A DNA stretch of 64,000 nt from Dendrobium chrysotoxum. Lineage: Eukaryota > Streptophyta > Magnoliopsida > Asparagales > Orchidaceae. The translations under genes were made by a program, and so were the position numbers. The notes below the pieces were generated by a model. That model worked only from the letters and a program-made list of their open reading frames with translations. It did no database searches and was not told the origin of the DNA. Within the stretch, counting starts at the first letter, position 1. The number at the start of each line of letters is the position of its first letter. The DNA lies in assembly GCA_019925795.1 (NCBI GenBank), contig CM034297.1:45654683-45718682 (forward strand). The letters run 5' to 3'. This document shows, piece by piece, positions 1 through 11,104 of this stretch.

Positions 1-148
1 GAGAGTGTTTGGGTGTGAGTTGTGTGAGATCCTTGGAGTGAAAATTGTGAGGGGATTCACAAGGTTATCCAAGAGTGAGGATTTCATTATTTGTACTTCA
101 AGTCACTTCCCTATCTTCTTAAAGACTCTTGAGAGAAGATCTTTGAAG

Positions 149-340
149 GACGTCTGGTTCTCTACTGTCACCAGGAGGGTGAAAAAGGACGTTTGGTTCT
201 CTGCCGTCACCATGAGGGTGAAAAAGGATGCTGGGTTCTCTGTCATCATCAGGAGGGTAAAAAAGGACGATCAATTCTCTACTGTCACTTGGAGAGTGAA
301 AAAGGATGACGGTTCTCTACCGCACCGGGTTGGTGGAAGA
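149..340 (+). repeat. 39-bp tandem repeat in 5' LTR, about 5 units
   Basis: Units begin at 149, 188, 227, 266 and 305, each with the pattern GACG..GGTTCTCTACTGTCACC.GGAGGGTGAAAAAG. The period of 39 keeps one reading frame open through all units, giving a 13-residue repeat (RRVKKD.WFSTVT). The last unit decays near 340. The same array is in the 3' LTR. Confidence 0.9.
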
Positions 341-577
341 GAGTTTGTAAAGGCTTCTCCGCCTTTTTGTGGGGGCAAAATGAGAGTCACTTGAGTTTAG
401 TGCAATACCTAGAGAAGGAGTCTCTAGGGAGTGGGTGTAGGTCGTGTTTGACCGAACCACTATAAATTCTGGTGTTTTCTGTTCTGACTTTTTACTTTTC
501 CACAGTGTTACTTTTATACATTTTATTTTTTTGTGGTTGAATTTTTGAGATTAAAGAAAGCATTAAAAATCACTCTG

Positions 578-612
578 TTCGTATAGTACGAAGGTAAATC
601 GTACTGTACGAT
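578..612. promoter_or_regulatory. paired GTAC-centred palindromes in LTR
   Basis: Two 15-base palindromes lie 20 bases apart: TTCGTATAGTACGAA (578-592, imperfect) and ATCGTACTGTACGAT (598-612, perfect around a central base). In the 3' LTR the counterparts at 10343-10357 and 10363-10377 are both perfect. Symmetry suggests a dimeric protein-binding site or a hairpin; function is inferred only. Confidence 0.5.
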
Positions 613-746
613 TTGTATAAATTTTTTATAAAAAGTTTTCCAAAATTCCAAGAGAAATTTTTAAAAGGACCAATTCACCCCCCTCCCCCTCTTGGTTAGC
701 CTAGGGATGTAGGCAATAGGTCTAACAACCTATTCACACTTTCAAG

Positions 747-759
747 TGGTATCAGAGCC
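747..759 (+). other. primer-binding site (initiator Met tRNA type)
   Basis: TGGTATCAGAGCC follows the LTR end by two bases. This is the usual plant Copia primer-binding site, complementary to the 3' end of initiator methionine tRNA, and fixes the LTR boundary and element orientation. Confidence 0.9.
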
Positions 760-802
760 TATTTCAAAAATTATTATTTAAACTACTTTTTAAAATTGGA
801 TC

Positions 803-2455
803 ATGGCTAATTTTGGAAACCGAAATACTTTAGAAGGTTACTCGATCATTAGACCACCTTTGTTTGACAATATCCCATTTGATTTTTGGAAAACTCGCAT
901 GTCTACTTTTCTACAATCTCTTGACTATCGCATATGGATGTTAGTACAGGAAGGTTATACTGAACCCACTAGAATTGTAGAAGAAATTAGAGTTCAAACA
1001 CCTTTTGCTGAATGGACTATAGAAGAACATGAGTTAGCTCAATTGAATGCTAAGTATTTGAATAGTTTCTTTTATACTTTGAAATCAGAAGACTATATAC
1101 ATGTTTCTACTCGTAAATCAGGAAAAGAAATTTGGGATAAGCCTTGCATTACTTATGAGGGTATAAATGAAGTGAAGCAAACTAGATAGAACATTCTTTT
1201 GCACGACTATGAACTATTTCACATGAAACCGAATGAATCAATCTCAGACATGTATACATGCTTTACACATATAGCCACTTCATTGCATGCCTTAGGTAGG
1301 GAATTAACGAATGCAGAAAAAGTTAATAAGATACTTCGTTTCTTACCTACTACTTATGATGCAAAGATAACTGCTATAACTAAATCAAAAGATTTAAATG
1401 TCTATTCTATTGATAATCTTCTTGGATCACTAATTGCTTACGAGCAATCTGTGACTCAAAGATAGATTGATGCAGGAGACAAGCGGAAGGAGAAGAACAT
1501 AGCTTTGAAGGTGGATGATTCAGATAGTGATCAGTCACTACCTGAGGATGATGAGGACATAGCCTTGATGACAAGGTAATTTAGGAGTTTCCTAAAGAGG
1601 AAGCAGAGAAGAAGCCAACTATGGAACAAGGGTAAGTTCCATAGAAATGCAAAGGCTTCTAATGATGTTATTTGCTATGAATGCAGAAAGCCAGGTCATA
1701 TAAAGACTGATTGCCCCAATCTCAAAGGAAATCCTAGCAAGGAGAAGGCCGAGGAGAAACCAAAGGAAAGAAGGGGTAAAAAGAGACTTCAACGAGCAAT
1801 TTGGGCGGACTCAGCTTCAAATTCCTCAAAAATTGCACCAGAAGAGAAAATCATAAATTTGAGCTTGATGGCTGATAATCTTGATCAATCAGATCAAGAA
1901 GAGGTATGTGACTTATGTTATGATTAATTGTTTGAAGTTTCTAAACGCATACATTCAACATATATGAAACTGAAAAAATTGCATGCTAAGTTGAATTTGG
2001 ATTATTTAGAGCTGCAGAAAGAATATGAGATCCTTAGGAAAGATCATGCATTAATTGATAGCAACCACATGACCTTATTGGATGAGTTTGATGATTTAAA
2101 CAAATAGTATAATCTTTTAAAATCATCTCACACTGAACTTGAAAATGATTTCAAAACTTCTTTGGAGGAATTAGAACATAGAGAGATAGATATGGGCATA
2201 GAGATTTCAATTTTGAAAAATAAAAACTCATATCTTGAACTTATGATGAAACCTATTGAAGAAAATAGTCCAATACCTACACTTGAATAATACTATAAGT
2301 CTAAATAAAAGAATGTGAGTTCATCACCTAGGAAGAAAAATTATAACTCATATAGACTAAGAAATCCTTTTCCTGGAGTGAAGTGTTTTGTATGTGGAGC
2401 GTTAGGACACATTTCCCACACTTATACACTTAGATATAAAACACATTTAGTGTAA
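803..2455 (+). pseudogene. Copia gag (broken)
   Basis: Starts at ATG 803 with MANFGNRNTLEGYSI, a typical plant Copia gag opening, followed by the UBN2-type capsid core. An in-frame TAG at 1187 splits it; the same frame resumes at 1199 and ends at TAG near 1463. Further fragments stay in frame 2: a CCHC zinc knuckle (CYECRKPGHIKTDC) at about 1673-1714, then a charged coiled-coil-like stretch, then a second knuckle at 2384 (CFVCGALGHISHTY) whose last Cys has become Tyr. The product would have been the nucleocapsid polyprotein packaging element RNA in the cytoplasm. It cannot make a full protein now. Confidence 0.9.
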
Positions 2456-2559
2456 AGACCTAAGATGCATAAAATACAGCATATCACACATGTATCTGGT
2501 TTAAAATTGTCAAGAGGAGAACCCAAACTTGTTTGGGTTCCCAAGACTAACGTTTGATC

Positions 2560-5500
2560 ATTTTGTAGGATCGCTCTCATACAAGACCTCGTGAGAGCAT
2601 TTGGTACCTAGACAGCGGCTGCTTTAAGCATATGACTGAAGATGCGAAATAATTTAAAACACTGAAAGCCAGGAATTGAGGCAAGGTTACACTTGGAGAT
2701 AATACTACCAAGTGAGTGGTAGGTACATATATTATTGGAAACTCAAAGAACTTTGTGATTGAAAATATTCTATTAGTAAAGGTTTAAAATATAATCTGTT
2801 GAGCATAAGTTAATTGTGTGATAAAGGTTACCATATAAAATTTTTGCCTACTAGTTGTGTTATCAGTCAGAATGGACTTGTTGTATTGAATGGTGATAGA
2901 ATAAATAATATTTACATGCTAGATTTGAATGTTGTAAAACCTTATACTGCTTTGTGCTTGAAAATTGTATCAGATGAATCTTGGTTATGGCACAGAAGGA
3001 TTTGTCACTCTAGCATGAGAAATCTTAAGAAAATCACCCAAAAAGAGTTAGTCCGAGGAGTACCCAAACTTGACTTTACAAAAGACCACTTGTGTGATAC
3101 ATATCAATTAGAAAAACAAGTCAGATCCTCTTTTAGTTCAATCAAGGAGGTTAGAACTAGTAAGCCCTTAGAAATCCTACACATGGATTTAATTGGACCT
3201 GTTAGTACCTTAAGTCTAGGAGGAAAGAGATTTGGGTATGTAATTATGGATGATTATTCAAGATTCACATTGATTAGATTTTTGTATCATAAAAGTGAAT
3301 CATTTGAGGAGTTTAGAAATTTTGCTACTTGGATTCAGAGAAAACTATGTCTAGAAATTATAACAATCTAAAGTGATCATGGGGGAGAATTTGAAAATCA
3401 GTTGTTTGATGATTTTTATAAATCTCATGGGATAGATCATAATTTCTCAGCTTTTAGGACACCTCAACATAATGGAGTAGTTGAGAGAAAGAATAGGACA
3501 TTAGTTGAAACTGCTATTGCCATATTGGCAGAATATTCACTTTCAATATACTTTTAGGCTGAAGTAGTTAGCACCGCATGTTATGTGTTGAATATGATGA
3601 ACATTAGATCAAAATTAAATAAGATACCCGATGAACTTCTTAAAGGTAGGATTCCTAACCTCTCACACCTATATATTTTTGGATGTAAGGTATTCATACA
3701 TAATAATGAAAAAACTCTCTTAGGAAAATTTGATCCTAAATCTGATGAATGAATTTTTCTAGGATATTCAAGTGTTGGAAAATCCTATAGAGTTTTTAAT
3801 AGAAGGATGTTGGTAGTTGAGGAAACCACTCAAGTTGTTTTTGATGAATCTGATAATAGTGGGGGGTCTAGGTTAGAGGAAGATGATGTTGTAGAAATAA
3901 CCCAAGGACTTGAAAATGTAAAAGTGGAAGAAAGGGTAAAAATTCAAGAAGAGAAAAGTTTTCCTAGAGAATTGAATTATCCCAAGAGTCATCCTAAAGA
4001 GTTGATTTTAGGAGACCCAAGTGAAGGAGTTAGGAATATGCATGGTTTGAGGAAAGAAGTAAATCATTCAGCATTTATTTCAATGATTGAACCCACCAAT
4101 ATTGATCAAGCACTTATAGATGAATTTTGGATTTTGGCCATACAAGAAGAATTGAATCAATTTAAAAGAAATGATGTTTGGGAGTTAATTGAAAGGCCAA
4201 AGGATCAAAGTGTAGTTGGAACTAAGTGGGTGTTTAAAAATAAAATGAATGATTCAAGAGTTGTTATAAGAAATAAGGCTAGACCAGTAGCTAAGGGGTA
4301 TAATCAAATAGAAGGGATTAACTTTGAGAAAACATTTGCCCCTGTAGCAAGACTTGAAGCAATTAGAGTGTTGTTAGCCTTTGCCTGTTTTAAAGATTTT
4401 AAATTGTACCAAATGGATGTTAAAAGTGTCTTTTTAAATGGGGTGATAGAAGAGCATGCTTATGTTGAGCAACCTCCAGATTTTGAAAATTCAAAATTTC
4501 CAAATCATGTTTTTAAATTGAAAATGGTATTATATGGACTAAAACAGGCACCTCGAGCGTGGTATGAGAGGTTAGGTACTTTCCTATTAAAAGGATCATT
4601 TATTAAAGGAAGTGATGACACCACTCTATTTTTGAAAAGAGTTGGAAATGAAATACTCATTGTTCAAATATATGTTGATGACATCATTTTTGGATCAAAT
4701 GATAAAAGTTTATGTGATGAATTTTCAAAAATAATGAGTAGTGAATTTGAGATGAGTTTAATGGGTGATTTGAGTTATTTTCTTAGTTTTAGCATAAAAC
4801 AAAATAAGGAAGAAACTTTTCTTTATCAATCTAAGTATATTAATGACATCCTCAAGAAGTATGAAATGAATAATGCTAAAACTGTAACTACACCCATAAG
4901 TTTCTCAGTACTATTAGATAAGAATCCTAAGAAAAAATCTGTTGATCAAAAGAAGTTTAGAGGAATAATTGGATCTTTATTTTACTTGACTGCTAGCAGA
5001 CCTGACATCATATTTAGTGTTTGCTTATGTGCTAGATTTCAAGCTGATCCAAAGGAATCACATTTAACAGCAGTAAAAAGAATTTTAAGATATCTTCTTG
5101 AAACTCAAAATTTAGGAATTTGGTATCCTAAGAATAGTTCTTCTTTTGAAATTATTGGATACTCAGATTCTGATTTTGCAGGCTGTAGGGTTGATCGGAA
5201 GAGTACCTGTGAGACTTGTCAATTCATTGAAAATTCATTAGTATCTTGGTCCAGTAGGAAATAAAATTCAGTAGCACTTTCTACAGCTGAAGCAGAATAT
5301 ATTACCTTAGGGAGTTGTGTTGCACAGGTGCTTTGGTTGAAACAGTAAATGATTAACTTAAGATTTTCTATTGGTACTATTCCAATCTTTTGTGATAACA
5401 CTAGTGCTATTTGCATTTCAAAAAATCTTATTCAACATTCGAGAACAAAGCACATTGATATAAGGCAACATTTCATACGAGATCATATAGCGAAAGGAGA

Positions 5501-5621
5501 AATTGAACCACATCATGTCTCTACTAAAGATCAACTTGTAGATATTTTCACAAAACCCTTAGCTTTTGACACTTTTAGCATTTTAAGGACAAGGCTAGGT
5601 GTAATTGATCTTAATGTTTGA
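2560..5621 (+). pseudogene. Copia pol: protease, integrase, RT, RNase H (broken)
   Basis: Protease active site WYLDSG at about 2602 lies in a different frame from the rest. Integrase follows: GAG-pre-integrase zinc region (WLWHRRICH near 2980; its C-x2-C now reads CDTY), core motifs HMDLIGP, DDYSRF, a stop replacing the residue before SDHGGEF at 3369, and HNGVVERKNRT. Another stop lies at 3556. RT occupies most of 3807-5264: VGTKWVFKNK, QMDVKSVFLNG, LKQAPRAWY and catalytic YVDDI at about 4672. RNase H starts at GYSDSDFAGC (about 5158), is broken by TAA at 5262 and TAA at 5346, and ends with DNTSAICISKN and the usual C-terminal SILRTRLGV at 5621. Not functional. Confidence 0.92.
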
Positions 5622-6261
5622 TTGAAAATTCTATAAATTTTTTTTTGTAAGTGTTCATTAGTTTGTTTCTAGTATATTGTATTTTTGTGGTTTTCTTGTG
5701 TGTTTTTCTTTAAAAATTTTAAAAATAAATTTTTTTTTATCTTATCTTGTTTTGTGTTGGTCTTTAATTGGGTGCTGAAACCTGTAGAGTTGGAGTGATG
5801 AAACTTATTTATCTTTGTCTATTCGTACTGTATAATGACATCATCATATTGTATGATTGTAGGAGTTTTCGTCTGTACAAATGGGGAGGATCCACGGTTA
5901 GTGTCAGTTATTAGTGTTGATCATCCCGGACGAATACGTTTTCATCTGTACAATCCATGTGTCAATATGGATAAGGGCGAACTTAATCGTCGCTGAACGA
6001 TCCTTTAATATCTTGATCATCCCTGACGAACACGTCATCATCTGTACGATCGGGAAGTCAAAAAGCCTGTACAAAAGGACGCCTCAGGATGAGCAGTTTA
6101 TGAAAAATTATTTCATTTTGACTGCTTTCATTCATCCCGAATAAAATTAATTTTATCTGGTACGAAATGGGTTCGTACAGTACGATTGACTTGATTTTCT
6201 ATATAAAGGAGGGCCATTTTTATTTCATTTCATCTTCACTTCAAACCCGTCAGAGCATAGT
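5622..6261 (+). other. pol to env-like spacer with GTAC palindromes
   Basis: No coding frame supported. From about 5820 to 6190 it holds scattered half and full palindromes of the type found in the LTR (TCGTACTGTA, GTACGAT, TTCGTACAGTACGA at about 6171), and repeated ATCATCCC(G/T)GACGAA.ACG blocks at 5920-6035. It may carry a leader or splice acceptor for the downstream ORF; that is inference. Confidence 0.45.
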
Positions 6262-7353
6262 ATGGAGATGTCAGGAAGTGGCAAGAGAGTTCTTCAATCC
6301 AGAGGGACTTCTTCTAGGAGGGACTAGGATGATAATTTTTTGAGTGGACAAAATGAAGAGGCATACTATAGGTATGTCGCATCCAAAATCACTCCTTCCT
6401 ACATTCTACTACAGGAAAATCTCTATTTTGCAGTAAGGCCTCTATTTGATACTACCCATTTCTCCTTCCTTCTCACACTAATCTATTCATATAATAAAGA
6501 CCTCTTCCATATTTTTCTAGCCAATATGACTTTTAGTCAGGATCATACTAGGATCTCATCCTATGTTCTGAAATAAAGAGTAGAGATTACCAAGGAGGAT
6601 CTAGGAGAATACTTTCATCTAAGAACCTTGGGCATACGGGAACATACTTTAACTGAATGATCTGACTATGATTGGTCTGAAGTTAATCAACTCATTAGAA
6701 GTGTAAGCCAACCTACTCATATTCCTCGAGTTGACACCTTAAACCAAAATGCTCAAATAATTCAACATGTTCTTAGAACCTCCATCATCCCCAAGGCTAG
6801 AGATCGAGTAAACATGACCCCTCTTCTCTCTTCTGTCACTTACTTGATTATGTCTAGTCAACCTATTGATGAAGCCCAACTGATTTTGGACTACATATTT
6901 TACCTTACTGATATTGGTCATCTCAGTGTGAAGAGAAAAAAGAATATTGCTCTTGGTCATGTAATCTGTTATATCCTTGAGAAAAAGTACAACATAATCC
7001 ATCCTGACGGACCTTCTGAACTCCCACTCTACTTCACTGATGCCTCTTTTAGGGCACTTTTTGGGAGGGATGAAAATGTAATCAGTTCGGATGATGAACC
7101 TGCACCTGCTCCTGCACCTAGACCCAACCAAGACTTCTACCAAGATATGGTCCAGCGATTTGATAGGCTTGATCAAAGATTTGATCATATGGAGGCGCAC
7201 CTGAAGCAGCAGGATGATGAGTACAAAGAGGATAGGGGGTGGATAAGGGACCAATTCGAGACTGTGAATACGAATATTATAATGCTTAACAGCTATTTTG
7301 CTTTGTTCGGTGCTCCACCACCTCCACCAGATCAGGGTCCCTTAGATTACTAG
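6262..7353 (+). pseudogene. env-position ORF of Sirevirus-like element (broken)
   Basis: One frame runs from ATG 6262 to the stop at 7351-7353, about 363 codons, interrupted by stops at 6325, 6574 and 6658. Sireviruses are known to carry an extra ORF in this position. The C-terminal 179 residues (from 6814) are uninterrupted: a helical globular-looking part, an acidic stretch, a proline/alanine-rich linker (PAPAPAP), then a heptad-like coiled coil (MVQRFDRLDQRFDHMEAHL) and a proline-rich end. I see no signal peptide or convincing membrane span, so an envelope role is not supported by the sequence. Function unknown. Confidence 0.7.
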
Positions 7354-8396
7354 CAGGATTTGTGTTGGCTTGGCTTAGCTATGGATGTGATTATTTTTAT
7401 TGTACTTCTTAGTAGTTGGCTTGTTTGTTGATTGTGCTTTGAGTTGTAGTTGGTTGTGATTGTGGTTGTTAGTTTTTTCTTTGATTATTGTATGGGAGTA
7501 GCAAGTTTTAATCCTACGTGATTGTGGTTATAATGTGAAAGCTTGCTATGATTAGTTGTTTAAATTGATATCTTGAAATGAAAAAGTTCAGTGTTTATGT
7601 GCATATTATTCTGTGATAATGAGTATGATTAGAATTTACTAATTCTAAAACACTCAATTATAGTTGATTAAATTTCTAAAATGTTAATTGAGTTTATATT
7701 ACAATAGAAAATTCTGTGCATAACTTTAAATTCTCAAAATATTTAGATTTCATTATGATTTGGTGTAGATTAGAATATCTTACTTTATCTTATTTAGACA
7801 TGTATTACTTAGTCTAAATTATTATATATTTGATGTCCTAATATTACTCTTATATTCTATATCAAAGTGTTCATTATTGTAATTGTGACCCAGAGATAGT
7901 GTTGTTGGAAAGAATAGTATTAAATGAAAACAAACAAAGCAAAGCTTAAAAAGATGTACAAAATGTGCCATACTTGAAAAGATGTGCAATATCACCAAAT
8001 TTAGAAAGAGGCACAAAATGTGCCATACAATAAAAGATGCGCAATGTCGCCAAATCTAGAAAGAGGCACAAAATTAACCCAAACATTAAAAAGATGCGCA
8101 ATGTCGCCAATTATTCCTTACTTTAGCATTTTCGCCAAGTTTACTAATCAATGATTGTCACTTTTGACTTAGAAATTTGGTAATTTTATTTCATCTTTTG
8201 TGCAAAAGTTGTGGCTACATAATCTGTCTAATATATTACTGTTTTAGATCAACTTTTCTTCTCCTCATTATAATATGCAATCTAGATCTTTTTGAGTCTT
8301 TACTTTTTGCATTTGATTTTAATATTGTAGTTAACCTTTCTTTAACATTTTTTAAATTCTCAACTAATTTGAGTGTCTTCCCTTTTTGTTGTTGTC
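7354..8396 (+). other. noncoding 3' region of Sirevirus-like element
   Basis: AT-rich DNA between the env-position ORF and the purine-block region. No coding support; contains the 63-bp repeat listed separately. Confidence 0.5.
7948..8115 (+). repeat. about 63-bp tandem repeat, 2.5 units
   Basis: The block AAAAGATG(T/C)GCAATRTC.CCAAAT..AGAAAGAGGCACAAAATGTGCCATAC recurs nearly intact, with units starting near 7970, 8031 and 8090 and a partial before them. Contains the short inverted motif GGCACAAAATGTGCC. Confidence 0.75.
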
Positions 8397-8777
8397 AAAA
8401 GGGGGAGAGTTTTATTGTTTGACTTTGTTTGATTGACTTTGTTTGACTTGTTGTATTTAATTTAATTTTATTTTTAGTTGTTTGTGTATGTGTTTGTGTT
8501 GTATGTGCTTGTGTGTAGTGCTTGTGTTGTATGTCTTATTTGTTTTTCTTACCCTTCCCTTTGCTTATTCAGTATGTTAGATCATCTAACCTCCTTTTAT
8601 CCCTTGTTTAGGAAAGGTCATTTCTTTAGGGGGAGCTTAGGCTTTATGGGGAGCGTAGGAGATCATTTACTTAGGGGGAGTGTATATTTAGTGGAAGTTT
8701 AGGAGACTTGTGGACATATGAATTTAATGGTTAAATTAAACAAATAAATGTTTTGCCATCATAAAAAAGGGGGAGAT
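8397..8777 (+). promoter_or_regulatory. polypurine tract and upstream copies
   Basis: The tract AAAAAAGGGGGAGAT at 8764-8777 abuts the 3' LTR start TGTTATGATTT and would prime plus-strand DNA synthesis. Similar purine blocks occur upstream at 8397-8409, 8628-8635, 8646-8653 and 8673-8680. Multiple tracts before the 3' LTR are a reported Sirevirus trait. Confidence 0.8.
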
Positions 8778-9176
8778 TGTTATGATTTGTGTAAATCTGT
8801 TCATTCAAAAAAATTCTGATACAAGTTATTTTTGATGATTACAAAAGATTATTATTTGTTTGATTCTTCTCCTAATATGTATTTGAGTTTCTTTTTTTGT
8901 GTACTAACATATTTTTCAAGATATTCACACTCCAGATTGCTAAAGACTTCAAAGTCATTTGTTAGTGTTTACTGAAAGTGAAGTCTGTATTTCTTATTTT
9001 TCTTGAGTCTGAGAGAGTGTGATTATAAATTGGATAACTGTGCACACACACACAATGGGGGAGTTAAAACTTAAATTTTAAAAATGATCGTACAGTACGA
9101 TATGGTATCGTACGGGATGATCTGTATTATATGTCCTCCACACCGAACCTATCTCTCTTAAAATTTTTCTAAGTAC

Positions 9177-9615
9177 AATTCATATAGTATGAAATATGGT
9201 TCGTATAGAAGGTTTTGTAGTACGAACAACTCAGTTTTTGGTTCGTACGGGATGAATCGTTCATTTTTTGAACTATTCATACAGTACGAAATATGGTTCA
9301 TACATAAGGTTTTGTTGTACAAACGGCTTGTTTTTTTGTTCGTATTGGTTCATACGGGACAAATCGTTCATTTTTTGAACTATTCGTACAGTACGAAATA
9401 TGGTTTGTACAGAAGGTTTTGTGGTACGAACGGCTCAGTTTTTGGTTCGTATTGATTCATACAGACGAATTGTTCATTTTTGAACTATTTGAACAGTACG
9501 AAACATAATTCATACAGAAGGTTTTGTGGTACGAACGGCTCTGTTTTAGGTTCGTATGGGATCATACGAGACGAATCATTTAATGATTTGAACTATTCGT
9601 ACAGTACAAAAAGCG
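9177..9615 (+). repeat. about 105-bp tandem repeat rich in CGTACAGTACG palindromes
   Basis: Four full units start near 9177, 9274, 9381 and 9486, with partial units on both sides (about 9085 and 9594). Each opens with TATTCGTACAGTACGAAATA and continues with GGTTCGTACAGAAGGTTTTG, a GGTACGAACGGCTC block and a TCGTACGGGACGAATCGTTC block. Nearly every block is a GTAC-centred half or full palindrome. Confidence 0.88.
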
Positions 9616-9913
9616 ATCGTACGGGACGATCGGGACCCGTGAAACTTGAAAATTTCAATTTTTTGATGGTTTTTCTTGTCTTTAGTATTTAAGGATCTTT
9701 AAACTTATTTGTTGTACGATGCTTCTATGAATTTCTTCTTGAGAGTGGAAGGGAGAGTGATGAGGGAGAGTGTTTCGGTGTAAGTTATATGAGATCCTTG
9801 GAGTGAAAATTGTGAGGGGATTCATAAGGTTATCCAAGAGTGAGGATTTCAATATTTGTACTTCAAGTCACTTCCTTATCTTCTTAAAGACTCTTGAGAG
9901 AAGATCTTTGAAG

Positions 9914-10105
9914 GACGTTCAGTTCTCTGCCGTCACCAGGAGGGTAAAAAAGGATGCTTGGTTCTCTACCATCACTAAGAGGGTGAAAAAGGATGCTTGG
10001 TTCTCTACCATCACCAGGAGGGTGAAAAAGGACGATCGGTTCTCTACCGTCACTTGGAAAGTGAAAAAGGACGACAGTTCTTTTCCGCACCAGGTTGGCA
10101 GAAGA
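9914..10105 (+). repeat. 39-bp tandem repeat in 3' LTR
   Basis: Five units matching those at 149-340 of the 5' LTR, again with an open 13-codon frame. Base changes between the LTR copies mostly alter the encoded residues, which argues against a maintained peptide. Confidence 0.88.
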
Positions 10106-10504
10106 GAGTTTGTAAAGGCTTCTCTGCCTTGCTGTGGGGGCAAAAGGAGAGTCACTTGAGTTTAGTGCAATACCTAGAGAAGGACTCTCTAGGGAGTGGA
10201 TGTAGGTTGTGTTTTACTGAACCACTATAAATTCTGGTGTTTTTTGTTCTGACTTTTTACTTTTTTGCACTGTTACTTTTATCCATTTTATTTTTCTATG
10301 GTTGAATTTTTGAGATTGAAGAAAGCATTAAAAATCACTCTGTTCGTACTGTACGAAGGTAAATCGTACTGTACGATTTGCATAAATTTTTCATAAAAAG
10401 TTTTCTAAAATTCTAAGAGAAATTTTTAAAAAGACCAATTCACCGCTCCTCTTGGTTAGCCTAGGGACGTAAGCAATAGGTCTAACAACATATTCACACT
10501 TTCA

Positions 10505-10819
10505 TCAGGGTCTACCTAAAAGAGCGTTAAAATAAGCTTTCAAGTCTATTATATGGAATTTGGCTTCGATTTTTATGGTTTCTATTTTTGACAAGAAGGT
10601 TATCAAACCCAAAGCTCTCTCATCCTTCTCATTGAATCCCTTAAACATTATTTTATCAGAGCTAATTTTTTTAGTATCCACCCTCAAGTGTGTGGAATTT
10701 TTAGGAGTCATTATATTGATTGATGCACCTAGATCAACAAGGACATGAGACAATTTAAAACTGTATATGATTATAGAAATATACAACAAATGATTATGAT
10801 CTACAGTTCCCAGTAGCAA
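10505..10819 (-). pseudogene. Gypsy aspartic protease fragment
   Basis: A 104-codon frame containing VLVDLGASINIM, the retropepsin active-site region (usual plant Gypsy form VDxGSSxN/VDxGASxNIM), and ending in YFNALLGRP, a hallmark of the end of Gypsy protease. It is interrupted at 10505 by the 3' LTR end of the Sirevirus-like element; the next codons are absent. The active-site Asp is present but the usual Gly/Ser before GAS is Leu. Confidence 0.8.
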
Positions 10820-11104
10820 ATCTTCATCTAAAAATATGATTCCTAGAGCCTCTTTGAAGTATAAAACTTCTTCTGACTCATTATGCTAACTGATCCATAC
10901 ATATCTCTAGATCGACTAAGGCTTTGATTAAAGCCTCCCTCATTTCTTTGGAAAAAAATTAGAGCATCATAAATACTCATTTTCATAGGAAGTTTCTTAA
11001 GATGTGCTAAGATGTTATAATATACTTTTGGAACTTCTGGAATTGTTATATCTAAATCTTGAATTGGTTAATGTTGATTTGGAGCTTCTAAATTATTTAG
11101 AACT
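10820..11104 (-). other. Gypsy gag-protease linker, degraded
   Basis: Continuation of the minus-strand Gypsy element between protease and the LINE insertion point; no long frame remains. Confidence 0.5.

Larger units (their letters stand above)
1..744 (+). repeat. 5' LTR, 3' portion, of the Sirevirus-like element
   Basis: Position 1 aligns with 9766 of the downstream LTR and similarity continues to the shared end TTCA (744 and 10504). About 990 bases of this LTR lie left of the window. It holds the 39-bp tandem repeat, the two GTAC-centred palindromes, and ends two bases before the primer-binding site. A GTG-started 129-codon frame crosses it, but its differences from the other LTR change residues freely, so I do not treat it as a gene. 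Confidence 0.93.
1..10504 (+). mobile_element. Sirevirus-like Ty1/Copia LTR retrotransposon (5' end cut off by window)
   Basis: Two copies of the same LTR bracket a Copia-type internal region. The first runs off the left edge and ends at 744; the second spans 8778-10504. Order inside is primer-binding site, gag with zinc knuckles, protease, integrase, reverse transcriptase, RNase H, then an extra env-position ORF and a purine tract just before the 3' LTR. Integrase before RT defines Copia; long LTRs, the extra 3' ORF and repeated GGGGGAG blocks fit the Sirevirus lineage. All ORFs carry stops or frameshifts. In one hand-aligned stretch of about 120 bases (361-480 against 10126-10245) roughly 8% of positions differ between LTRs, so the insertion is not recent. 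The 3' flank begins TCAGG; the matching 5-bp duplication would lie outside the window. Confidence 0.93.
8778..10504 (+). repeat. 3' LTR (about 1.73 kb) of the Sirevirus-like element
   Basis: Begins TGTTATG right after the purine tract and ends TTCA at 10504, the same end as the 5' LTR at 744. Contains the 105-bp GTAC-rich tandem repeat in its first half, the 39-bp repeat at 9914, and two perfect 15-base palindromes at 10343 and 10363. The next base is Gypsy protease sequence. Confidence 0.93.

Noticed and set aside
5..394. 129-codon frame in the 5' LTR, and its twin at 9770-10159
   Set aside because: Begins at a non-ATG codon, lies in an LTR repeat array, and the two copies differ mostly by residue-changing substitutions.
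9189..9692. repetitive frames in the 3' LTR
   Set aside because: Products of the 105-bp tandem repeat, not conserved as proteins.
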